Shown here in pieces: positions 23,020-29,606 of a stretch of DNA of 33,879 nucleotides. Location: positions 1 through 33,879 of the forward strand of contig JAQVFY010000006.1 of assembly GCA_028696995.1 (NCBI GenBank), given 5' to 3'. The notes beneath the pieces are model-generated. The model was not told where the DNA came from. It saw only the letters and a list, made by a program, of their open reading frames with translations, and ran no database searches. The first letter of the stretch is position 1, and each line of letters opens with the position of its first letter. The translations under genes and the position numbers were made by a program. The DNA comes from Patescibacteria group bacterium. Its GTDB lineage: Bacteria; Patescibacteriota; Patescibacteriia; Patescibacteriales; UBA12465.

Positions 23020-23670
23020 ATGAAAAATTTATTTGTATTTTTTTTATTCATTTTTGTTACCACAATTTGTAGTGCGCAGGCAAAACTTCAAGTAAACAAA
23101 GAGGGTGTTTACAGGGTGCAAGCCGATTCCATTGAATGGGTTAATGCAGAAATAACAGCCCACCCAGAAGCACTGAGATATGATTTAAAGTTTTCTGAAG
23201 CAATTGCAAACCCAGGAAAAGAAATCTTGGGAGAAAGAAGTGAAAAAATTTTGAGACTGAAACTCCCGTTCAAGAAACAGGTAGAGGTCAAAAAATATTT
23301 CATTATCTATGATAGTCAAACAAAAAATATTGGCTACCTAGAGGCCACTCCAGTGAGAAAAGAAGAGCCTTCTTATTTAATATTATTTAGTATTATCTCA
23401 ATTCTTTTGATGATAATATCAAATATATTATATAAGAAAGGTCTGGATGGATTCGCCGCCTTCGCCGCCGCCGCCGTCGTCGTCGCCTTCGCCGCCGCCG
23501 CCGCCGTCGCCGCCTTCGCCGTCGCCGTCGCCGCCACCTTCGCCTTCGCCTTCGCCGCCTTCGCCACCTTCGCCTTCGCCTTCGCCGCCGTCGCCGAGAA
23601 AGATTATAAGGTGTTCTCAGTAATATTTTATATATTAATGGCAGTTCATATCGCTCTGCTGTTTGTATAA
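23020..23670 (+). CDS. Secreted/membrane protein with GC-rich hydrophobic repeat tract (cassette 1)
   Basis: I do not recognise this 216-residue family. A signal peptide (about 1-20, ending ICSAQA) precedes an exported domain of about 100 residues. A membrane helix follows (SYLILFSIISILLMIISNIL, about 116-135). Residues 146-191 are almost only alanine, phenylalanine and valine, written in GCC, TTC, GTC and ACC codons, a block far more GC-rich than anything nearby. A last helix (VFSVIFYILMAVHIALLFV) ends the protein. The paralogue at 25102 matches before and after the tract but differs within it. The ATG follows AGGAGG by seven bases, a strong ribosome-binding site that ordinary genes here lack. 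The function is unknown. Confidence 0.65.
   Translation: MKNLFVFFLFIFVTTICSAQAKLQVNKEGVYRVQADSIEWVNAEITAHPEALRYDLKFSEAIANPGKEILGERSEKILRLKLPFKKQVEVKKYFIIYDSQTKNIGYLEATPVRKEEPSYLILFSIISILLMIISNILYKKGLDGFAAFAAAAVVVAFAAAAAVAAFAVAVAATFAFAFAAFATFAFAFAAVAEKDYKVFSVIFYILMAVHIALLFV
23454..23596 (+). repeat. GC-rich codon-phase triplet repeat in cassette 1
   Basis: About 143 bases of irregularly repeated GCC, TTC, GTC and ACC triplets, every codon ending in C. It stands out sharply from flanking coding sequence. Gains or losses of units would keep the reading frame. Confidence 0.8.
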
Positions 23671-23689
23671 ATAGTATTGAGAAAAAAAT

Positions 23690-23722
23690 TTAATCCCGCA
23701 TACAAATAAGTCGGGATTTTTT
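23690..23722 (+). terminator. Cassette 1 terminator
   Basis: AATCCCG pairs with CGGGATT across a loop of 13 bases and is followed by a T run. The same terminator is found after cassette 3. Confidence 0.75.
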
Positions 23723-23737
23723 ATTTAAAATAATAGT

Positions 23738-23814
23738 GAGTTACACGGTGGGGTAAACTTGCGGGACATACTTTATCTCCATCAACTCAGTTCTAATGTT
23801 CTCCATGAAGCCAC
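23738..23814 (+). repeat. Cassette tail repeat, copy A
   Basis: A 77-base non-coding segment from GAGTTAC to GAAGCCAC. It aligns without gaps to copy B at roughly 60 of 77 positions by eye, and to the longer copy C at both ends. The 3' part (GTTCTCCATGAAGCCAC) is the most conserved. Confidence 0.75.
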
Positions 23815-23820
23815 TTCCTA

Positions 23821-23856
23821 TTGCATATTTATTTAGTTCATGGTATACTATGAACT
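23821..23856 (+). promoter_or_regulatory. Promoter and operator-like palindrome of the HTH-PRT gene
   Basis: TTGCAT and TATACT are 17 bases apart. A 22-base near-perfect palindrome (23835-23856, one mismatched pair) covers the -10 box and ends on the base before the ATG. The predicted transcription start falls at the ATG itself, so the mRNA would be leaderless. Binding by the encoded winged-helix protein is a natural guess. Confidence 0.65.
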
Positions 23857-24849
23857 ATGAACCAGATAAACATAAAAAAACAAAAGACCTCAGAAAAAAT
23901 ATTAGAAATTATTTCTAAAAAGGGCCGAATAAGCGCCAACGAATTATCGGAAATTTTAGAGATAAGTCCACGAGCCACTTTTAAACAATTGGCCAGGTTA
24001 GTTTTGGATAATAAGATTGATAAAATAGGTCGTCCACCAAAGGTTTTTTATTTTATTAAAAAAGAAAAAGTCATAGAAGATAAGATTAATTTAGACAACA
24101 AAACAAAAAAAATTATTGAAGAAACATATTTAATTATTACTCCTTCAGGTGAGCGTAAGAGTGGAACAGAGGGGTTTGCTTATTGGTGTAATAAAAATAA
24201 ATTGCCAATTGAAAAAACTGCCCAAGAATATATAAAGACTTTAAAAAAATATGAAAAATTTAAGAAAAATGGCTTAATAAGCGGGATGACCAAAATTAAA
24301 AATACTTTTAAAAAAACTGCTTTGAAAAATTTATTTTATTTGGATTTTTATAGTATTGAAAGATTTGGCAAAACTAAATTAGGCCAATTACTGCTTTATG
24401 CCAAACAAAGTCAAGATAAAAAATTAATGAAAGAGTTGATAGATATAATAAGACCACAAATTATTCAAGTTATTGATAAATACAAAATAGATGGGGTCGG
24501 CTTTATTCCTCCGACAGTAAAAAGAGAAAAACAATTTATGAAATTTTTGGAAAATAATTTGCATCTACAAATTAGGTTAGTAAAAATAAGTAAAGCTAGA
24601 ACTGATATTATGGTTCCCCAAAAAACATTAAATAAACTTGAAGACCGCATAGACAATGCCAAAAAGACAATTATTGTTGAAGATCGCTTGCAATATAACA
24701 ATATTTTATTAATAGATGACGCTGTTGGCTCTGGGGCGACCTTAAATGAAACAGCTACTCAAATTAAAAAAAATGGAGCAAGTAAAAATATTATCGGACT
24801 AGCTATAACAGGTAGCTTCAAAGGATTTGATGTTATAAGCGAGGTTTAA
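23857..24849 (+). CDS. Winged-helix plus phosphoribosyltransferase-like regulator (cassette 2)
   Basis: Residues 8-65 form a winged helix-turn-helix (EKILEIISKKGRISANELSE, then ISPRATFKQLARLVLDNKI). The middle part is helical with no motif I recognise. The last 140 residues resemble a type I phosphoribosyltransferase of the ComF kind: DGVGFIPPTVKREKQFMKFL near 208-227 matches its early loop, and ILLIDDAVGSGATLNETA near 283-300 is the PRPP-binding signature. The order of domains recalls Bacillus PurR, where PRPP acts as effector, but it could also be an active enzyme. It sits between two copies of the tail repeat and between the two repeat-tract genes. The palindrome at its start codon suggests autoregulation. 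Confidence 0.75.
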   Translation: MNQINIKKQKTSEKILEIISKKGRISANELSEILEISPRATFKQLARLVLDNKIDKIGRPPKVFYFIKKEKVIEDKINLDNKTKKIIEETYLIITPSGERKSGTEGFAYWCNKNKLPIEKTAQEYIKTLKKYEKFKKNGLISGMTKIKNTFKKTALKNLFYLDFYSIERFGKTKLGQLLLYAKQSQDKKLMKELIDIIRPQIIQVIDKYKIDGVGFIPPTVKREKQFMKFLENNLHLQIRLVKISKARTDIMVPQKTLNKLEDRIDNAKKTIIVEDRLQYNNILLIDDAVGSGATLNETATQIKKNGASKNIIGLAITGSFKGFDVISEV

Positions 24850-24868
24850 TTTTGTCTTTTTTTATAAC

Positions 24869-24945
24869 GAGTTACAAAGTAGGGTAAATTACAAGAATAT
24901 ATTTTACATCTATCAACCCAGTTCTAAAGTTCTCCATGAAGCCAC
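24869..24945 (+). repeat. Cassette tail repeat, copy B
   Basis: A 77-base copy following the HTH-PRT gene, which is unrelated to the genes followed by copies A and C. It ends GAAGCCAC three bases before the TTGACA of cassette 3. Confidence 0.75.
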
Positions 24946-24948
24946 TTA

Positions 24949-24980
24949 TTGACAAAAGTATATCAATTATGATACACTTT
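24949..24980 (+). promoter_or_regulatory. Cassette 3 promoter with operator-like palindrome
   Basis: TTGACA is followed by AAAGTATATC/GATACACTTT (nine of ten arm positions pair) with a six-base centre. TACACT preceded by TGA is at 18-base spacing. It is homologous to the cassette 1 site. Confidence 0.5.
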
Positions 24981-25012
24981 TTTGTTATGCAGATCTTTAA
25001 AAAGAGGTTAAA

Positions 25013-25066
25013 ATTAGGTTAATTATTGAGTTTATTATAATTAGTAGATTTGATAATTAATCTAAT
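25013..25066 (+). promoter_or_regulatory. Leader hairpin of cassette 3 (22-bp stem)
   Basis: The stem is the same length as in cassette 1, with a ten-base loop TTATAATTAG. Several stem bases differ from cassette 1 but all 22 pairs still form, some as G-U. AGGAGG follows 23 bases downstream. Confidence 0.65.
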
Positions 25067-25101
25067 TTTTAATTTTAAAAATATAAAATAGGAGGTATAA
25101 A

Positions 25102-25758
25102 ATGAAAAAGTTATTTGTATTTTTTGTATTTACTTTTGTGGCTATAATTTGTAGCGCTCAGGTTGAGTTAGAAGGTAATAAAGAGGGAGTATATCGCGTT
25201 AAAGAAGACACTCAAGAATGGGCACCTTCCAAAATAACTGCAGAGTATGAAGCTATTAAGTATATTAATAAATTCTCTCAGGCAATTAGTAGCCCCGATA
25301 CGCCAATTCTGGCAGAAAGGAGTGAAGAGGTTCTAAAACTAAAACTAATATTTAAAAAGTTAGTAGAGGTTAAAGAACGCTTTATTTTTTATAATAGTCA
25401 AACAAATAATATTGACTATATAGAAACTCTCCCCGCCGAGAGAGAAGAATCTTCTTATTTAATATTATTTAGTATCGCATCAATACTTTTGATGGTCGTA
25501 TCAAATATATTATTTAAGATGGGGAAATGTGGATTCGCCGCCCTCACCGCCGCCCTCACCGCCCTCACCGCCGCATTTGCCCTCACCGCCGGCACCGCCG
25601 TCGCTGTCACCGCCGGCACCGCCGTCGCTGTCATCGCCGCCGCTTTCGTTGCCATCGTCGCCTCCGTCGTCGACGATAAAGATCGTAAAAAATATAAGGT
25701 GGCATCGATAATATTTTATGTTTCAATAGCAGTTCATATTATTTTGCTATTTACATAG
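25102..25758 (+). CDS. Secreted/membrane protein with GC-rich hydrophobic repeat tract (cassette 3)
   Basis: This 218-residue paralogue of the cassette 1 protein has the same layout: signal peptide (MKKLFVFFVFTFVAIICSAQ), exported domain, helix SYLILFSIASILLMVVSNIL, repeat tract, and a final helix (IIFYVSIAVHIILLF). Its tract (about residues 145-190) uses alanine, leucine, threonine, valine and glycine, encoded mostly by GCC, CTC, ACC, GGC and GTC, where the paralogue uses phenylalanine. The exported domains are clearly related but diverged (EGVYRV, E..K...KFS.AI, ERSE..LKLK.), so the duplication is not recent. It has AGGAGG six bases before the ATG. No catalytic motif is visible and the function is unknown. 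Confidence 0.65.
   Translation: MKKLFVFFVFTFVAIICSAQVELEGNKEGVYRVKEDTQEWAPSKITAEYEAIKYINKFSQAISSPDTPILAERSEEVLKLKLIFKKLVEVKERFIFYNSQTNNIDYIETLPAEREESSYLILFSIASILLMVVSNILFKMGKCGFAALTAALTALTAAFALTAGTAVAVTAGTAVAVIAAAFVAIVASVVDDKDRKKYKVASIIFYVSIAVHIILLFT
25535..25672 (+). repeat. GC-rich codon-phase triplet repeat in cassette 3
   Basis: About 138 bases of GCC, CTC, ACC, GTC and GGC triplets, including a near-exact repeated block (GGCACCGCCGTCGCTGTC twice). It lies at the same place as the cassette 1 tract but has different repeat words. Confidence 0.8.
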
Positions 25759-25778
25759 TATTATTAAAGAAAAGAATT

Positions 25779-25812
25779 TAATCCCGCACTCAAATAAGTC
25801 GGGATTTTTTAT
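25779..25812 (+). terminator. Cassette 3 terminator
   Basis: AATCCCG pairs with CGGGATT and is followed by a T run, homologous to the cassette 1 terminator. Confidence 0.75.
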
Positions 25813-25824
25813 TTATATATAGTG

Positions 25825-25927
25825 AGTTACATGGGGGTGCGTAAAGCGACTTTGTCACCACGCTATTGGAGGGCGGGAATATGTCTCCTATCCATCAAAT
25901 CAATTCTAATGTTTTTTATGAAGCCAC
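25825..25927 (+). repeat. Cassette tail repeat, copy C (longer)
   Basis: It starts GAGTTACAT and ends TATGAAGCCAC like copies A and B but has about 26 extra bases in the middle, which form their own small hairpins. TGGGGGTG near its start and CACCCCCA just across its end are complementary. Confidence 0.7.
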
Positions 25928-25935
25928 CCCCAGAC

Positions 25936-25971
25936 TAGTAGATTTAATAATTAATTTAATGTTTAGTCTTT
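25936..25971 (+). repeat. Relic of a further cassette leader
   Basis: These 36 bases match the cassette 1 leader (22961-22996) at about 31 positions, covering the 3' arm of the leader hairpin. No ribosome-binding site or gene follows, so it looks like the remnant of a deleted fourth cassette. Confidence 0.6.
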
Positions 25972-25987
25972 GAGAAATAGAATGTAT

Positions 25988-26021
25988 AAAAAACAGAGCT
26001 TTTAAATTAGCCCTGTTTTTT
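25988..26021. terminator. Bidirectional terminator between the array and the DUF378 gene
   Basis: AAAAAACAG pairs with CTGTTTTTT around an imperfect inner stem and loop. It lies 13 bases from the 3' end of the convergent DUF378 gene. Confidence 0.65.
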
Positions 26022-26034
26022 GTTTTTAAGTTTT

Positions 26035-26241
26035 TTATTTTTTAGAAACTCTTCCTAACATAGTTAGCCAATAAATAGCAGATAATCCTACTAGGGCGTA
26101 AACAACTCTAGAAACAATAGACATGTCTCCAAAAATTGCGGCCACTAAATCAAAGTTGAAGATTCCAACTAAAAGCCAGTTTAGACCCCCTACAATTATT
26201 AGAATTAAAGAAATCATTTCTAAGCCATTTAATTTTTTCAT
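26035..26241 (-). CDS. DUF378 family small membrane protein
   Basis: This 68-residue protein has two membrane helices. The conserved pattern is ILIIVGGLNWLLVGIFNFDLVAAIFG near 12-37, then SRVVYALVGLSAIYWLTML near 43-61. The GGLNWLLVG and VY.LVGL.A.Y signatures are those of DUF378 (YuzA-like) proteins. The role of the family is unknown. It is a single-gene unit pointing towards the cassette array, with terminators on that side. No Shine-Dalgarno sequence is seen. Confidence 0.88.
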   Translation of the reverse strand: MKKLNGLEMISLILIIVGGLNWLLVGIFNFDLVAAIFGDMSIVSRVVYALVGLSAIYWLTMLGRVSKK

Positions 26242-26342
26242 AATTTTTATGATTAATTATTAAATAAGAACATTTATATTATACACTATACCCCCCAGTG
26301 GTGTCAAGTCATCAAAAACCCCTTATTAATAGGCTTTTTATA

Positions 26343-27194
26343 TTAGGCTACTGCTTTGTTTTTTATTATTTTTCTTTTTAAAGGTTTTTCTTTTGGTGCA
26401 ATTTTTTTAATAGGCGTTGTTTTTTTAGTTCTTTCTTTTTGTGGTTCTTTACAAAAAATAACTACCCCTTTTTTACCGCTTATAAAGTTAGTAACAAAAA
26501 ATTTTTTAGATTTTGGCATAATTGGTCCATCTGTGGTTTGTAAAACATATTTAATGACAGGGTTTTCTTTGTTTGGATAATAGCTAACTAGGCCCTCTTT
26601 AATCTTTCCCTTGCTGTCTTTAAACATTTCTTTGTCCCATTGAATTCTTTCGGGTAAAATTCTTCTATTTATTATTTGAGCATATTTTTCCGGAAAAGAT
26701 TCTTTAAATTCATTTATAGCTGATAATTCCGTTTTTTTAGTTAAGATTTTTTCTCCAGAAGTAGTTTTTTTAAACCATTGTTTAAAAAATTCCTCCATAA
26801 AAGTTTCTTCTTGATCAGAAAACTCTGGTCTTTTATTCATTTTTCTATTGAATTCATTTTCTCTCTCTAATTTTACTTTTTCTATTATTGATCCTATGAT
26901 ATCAATATTTTCAAAGTCTTTTTCTTCAGCTTCTTCAGCCAGACTTTCAATTATTTCCTCTCCTATTTTGATTTTTTGTCCCAATGATCTTGTTTCTGAT
27001 TCTTTGTTAGCAGAATTAAAAATGGGGTCAAAATATCTTTTTTTTGGGTCCAAAACGGGATTTCCTTTTTCATCCAAAATAACTTCTCCTTCAGAATCAA
27101 AAGAATAACCCATTATTTCTAAAGATTCTTTATTAAATTCTTTTTTTAGGTCTTCTTCGGAAGGGCCTGTATAGATTTCTTGAAATTTAGGCAT
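26343..27194 (-). CDS. Hypothetical soluble protein with lysine-rich tail
   Basis: I do not recognise this 283-residue protein. It has no signal peptide or membrane helix. The first 145 residues are rich in glutamate and lysine and probably helical (EEIIESLAEEAEEKDFENID, EKVKLERENEFNRKMNKRP). Residues about 150-245 look more globular, with EKYAQIINRRILPERIQWD and a strand-rich segment around YVLQTTDGPIM and GVVIFCKEP. The last 35 residues are basic (KKTTPIKKIAPKEKPLKRK) and may bind nucleic acid or be disordered. It lies downstream of the PH-domain gene in the same direction, 63 bases away. Confidence 0.6.
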   Translation of the reverse strand: MPKFQEIYTGPSEEDLKKEFNKESLEIMGYSFDSEGEVILDEKGNPVLDPKKRYFDPIFNSANKESETRSLGQKIKIGEEIIESLAEEAEEKDFENIDIIGSIIEKVKLERENEFNRKMNKRPEFSDQEETFMEEFFKQWFKKTTSGEKILTKKTELSAINEFKESFPEKYAQIINRRILPERIQWDKEMFKDSKGKIKEGLVSYYPNKENPVIKYVLQTTDGPIMPKSKKFFVTNFISGKKGVVIFCKEPQKERTKKTTPIKKIAPKEKPLKRKIIKNKAVA

Positions 27195-27257
27195 AAATTT
27201 TTTATCTCTAATAAAAATTTTTTATTATTTTTTATTAGAAAGTTAATATTAATTGAA

Positions 27258-27809
27258 TTAATTTTTTTTATTTTTATCTCTAACCTCAAACAAGATATTT
27301 TTAACCTCATAAGGTTGGTTGATATGCCGAATTATTGCTTCGTATCCGTCGCTTCCGGCTGTGCTGATAGAAAGAGTCCCTGTTTTTATTAATCTGTCTA
27401 ATAGAGATTGATCAACGCTAATATCTGTTATTCGGTCATAGTAAATGGTTTTTATTTTGGTTTCGATCCAACCTCTTTTAACAATTATTCTTTTATTAGT
27501 GAAAACAAATTCGTTTGATATTCTGATATAAAAATTATTAAAGAATATTATAAAAGGGGTGACTATCAAAAAAAAGAACAGAGTTATCCCTGTTAGCACT
27601 TGGTTAATAGATAAGTTTGTTTGGGAAAAGTTTTCCTTTGAAGAAAATAGAAATAATAATGATATTATTCCAGAAATAACTATAAAAACAAAAAGCCACT
27701 TAAAAAACAATATTACTATTTTAAGCCTTATATAGCGATTACAAATAGAAAAATATTTTTTTATTTGTTCTTCGGGGTGGATCGTCTTTTTTATCGCTTG
27801 ACTCATCAT
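27258..27809 (-). CDS. PH-domain (bPH2/YdbS-like) membrane protein
   Basis: Two membrane helices (about 30-56 and 70-90) precede a bacterial PH domain. The domain carries ISNEFVFTNKRIIVKRGWIETKIKTIYYDRITDISVDQSLLDRL, the typical bPH2/DUF304 pattern in which TNKRII and the DIxVxQS.L.R step are most conserved, and ends with GTLSISTAGSD. At 183 residues it is a single YdbS-like unit. The family is membrane-associated, and its biochemical role is poorly known. The start is MM. A TATAAT with an extended -10 lies only six bases upstream of the first ATG, so the mRNA may be leaderless. Confidence 0.8.
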   Translation of the reverse strand: MMSQAIKKTIHPEEQIKKYFSICNRYIRLKIVILFFKWLFVFIVISGIISLLFLFSSKENFSQTNLSINQVLTGITLFFFLIVTPFIIFFNNFYIRISNEFVFTNKRIIVKRGWIETKIKTIYYDRITDISVDQSLLDRLIKTGTLSISTAGSDGYEAIIRHINQPYEVKNILFEVRDKNKKN

Positions 27810-27815
27810 GTTTAT

Positions 27816-27824
27816 ATTATAACA
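27816..27824 (-). promoter_or_regulatory. Extended -10 promoter close to the PH-domain gene start
   Basis: On the minus strand TGTTATAAT combines the extended TGN with a perfect -10 box. The -35 region is poor. The expected transcription start coincides with the start codon. Confidence 0.45.
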
Positions 27825-27893
27825 GATTTTTAAAAATAATAAAATTATGATAGAATTTAATAGAATTATTTAAATTATCTTATTATTTTATTT

Positions 27894-29576
27894 ATGACTA
27901 ATATTAAAAAAAAAGAAGACATTAAAATTGCTTATTTTAGTATGGAAATTGCCTTAGAAAGCGCTATTAAGACTTATTCTGGTGGTCTAGGAATTCTAGC
28001 CGGAGATACTTTAAAATCTGCCGCTGACCTGAGACTTCCGATGGTTGGGCTAACTTTATTGAATGATCAAGGATATTTTAAACAAAAAATAAATAAAAAA
28101 GGAGAGCAAGAGGAGCTGTTAGTTAATTATGACTTTTCTAAATTAAAAAAATTAAAAAACAAAGTAGAAATAAAAATAGGAAAAGACCGGATTAATATTG
28201 GGGTTTGGCAATATGATATTATAGGAAATTGTGGTTTTAAGGTCCCTGTTTATTTTTTAGATGCTAAAATTAAGGGGAATAATCCCAAGTATTCTAATTT
28301 AACTGGTCAATTATATCGAGCTGATAAAGATTATCGTTTAATGCAGGAAATTATTTTAGGAAGAGCTGGCGTGAAAATAGTTCAAAGTTTAGGGCATAAA
28401 AATATTAAAAAATTTCATATCAATGAGGGCCATGGTTCTTTAGCAATGATAGAAATTTTTAATAATTCTAAGAAAAAAAATATTTCAGAGAAAATTGAAG
28501 AGGTTAGAGAAAAATGTGTTTTTACTACTCATACCCCTATTCAGGCTGGTCATGACGTTTTTTCGGTTGACCTTATGGAAAAGTATCAGCCAGATTTCCC
28601 CTTTAATTTACCCAAATTAATAACAAATAATGAGGTTAATATGACTCAAGTCGGTCTTTATTTTAGTTCTTATGTAAATGGAGTCGCTTTGAGCCATCGA
28701 GATCTCTCGAGTAAGATGTTTCCTGGTTATCCTATTCATGCTATTACTAATGGGGTTCATTCTCAAACTTGGACTTCTGATGAATTTAAAGAAATTTTTG
28801 ATAAATATATTCCTAATTGGAGAAATTCTAGTTTATCTTTAAGAAATGCCTTTAATATTCCCCTAACTGTTATTTGGCAAACACATCAAAAGGCCAAGAA
28901 AAGGTTAATTGATTATGTTTATGAGAAGAATAAGATTAAATTAGATTTAAATACTTTTACAATTGGTTTTGCTCGGCGTTTCACGGGTTATAAGAGGTCT
29001 ATCTTATTATTTCATGATATTAAAAAGTTATTAGAGATTCATAAAAAAGTTGGGGCAATTCAAATTATTTATGCTGGCAAAGCTCATCCTAATGACGATG
29101 ATGGAAAAATGATGATTAAAAATATTAATGAAATTAAAGAAAAATACAAAAAAGAAATTAAAATTGTTTTTTTAGAAGGCTATGAAATGGATTTAGCTAA
29201 ATTAATGGTCGCTGGAGTTGATGTTTGGTTAAATACACCTTTACCGCCCAATGAAGCTTCTGGTACTAGCGGAATGAAAGCAGCTCATAATGGAGTCCCT
29301 CATTTTAGTACTTTAGATGGTTGGTGGATAGAGGGATTAGTTAATAGGAAAACTGGTTGGGCTATTGGAGATCGACGTTCGGAATTAGTGCTAAAAGATT
29401 TAAATAAAAAAGATGCAGAAAGTTTATATGAAAAATTAGAAAAAAAGATACTTCCAAGATATTATAATATGCCACAGAATTGGCGCGAAACTATGCGCTA
29501 TACTATCGCTATCAACGCTTCTTTTTTTAATACTGAAAGAATGCTTCAACAATATATTCAAGAGGCTTATCTATAA
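27894..29576 (+). CDS. glgP: Alpha-glucan phosphorylase (short GT35 type)
   Basis: It releases glucose 1-phosphate from alpha-1,4-glucans using pyridoxal phosphate. The opening YFSMEIALESAIKTYSGGLG and GDTLKSAADL match the short bacterial and archaeal glucan phosphorylases. Other marks are HINEGHGSLA near 177, GFARRFTGYKRS near 361, and NEASGTSGMKAAHNG near 453-467, which carries the PLP lysine. STLDGWWIEG follows it. At 560 residues it lacks the large N-terminal regulatory part of the 800-residue enzymes, as is usual for this subgroup. A divergent gene lies upstream, and the P-type ATPase follows after 30 bases, probably in the same operon. Confidence 0.93.
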   Translation: MTNIKKKEDIKIAYFSMEIALESAIKTYSGGLGILAGDTLKSAADLRLPMVGLTLLNDQGYFKQKINKKGEQEELLVNYDFSKLKKLKNKVEIKIGKDRINIGVWQYDIIGNCGFKVPVYFLDAKIKGNNPKYSNLTGQLYRADKDYRLMQEIILGRAGVKIVQSLGHKNIKKFHINEGHGSLAMIEIFNNSKKKNISEKIEEVREKCVFTTHTPIQAGHDVFSVDLMEKYQPDFPFNLPKLITNNEVNMTQVGLYFSSYVNGVALSHRDLSSKMFPGYPIHAITNGVHSQTWTSDEFKEIFDKYIPNWRNSSLSLRNAFNIPLTVIWQTHQKAKKRLIDYVYEKNKIKLDLNTFTIGFARRFTGYKRSILLFHDIKKLLEIHKKVGAIQIIYAGKAHPNDDDGKMMIKNINEIKEKYKKEIKIVFLEGYEMDLAKLMVAGVDVWLNTPLPPNEASGTSGMKAAHNGVPHFSTLDGWWIEGLVNRKTGWAIGDRRSELVLKDLNKKDAESLYEKLEKKILPRYYNMPQNWRETMRYTIAINASFFNTERMLQQYIQEAYL

Positions 29577-29606
29577 TTTTAATTATAAATTAAATAATTT
29601 TATAAG

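Noticed and set aside
23373-23567. Antisense alanine/lysine-rich ORF over the cassette 1 repeat, with a similar one at 25455-25655 and a proline/serine-rich ORF at 25529-25711
   Set aside because: They arise because GC-rich triplets lack stop codons in every frame. The main frame has signal peptide, ribosome-binding site and conserved flanks.
23738-25927. Classical integron attC sites
   Set aside because: The tails lack a clear RYYYAAC/GTTRRRY pair and no integron integrase is in the window, so I describe them only as cassette-like.
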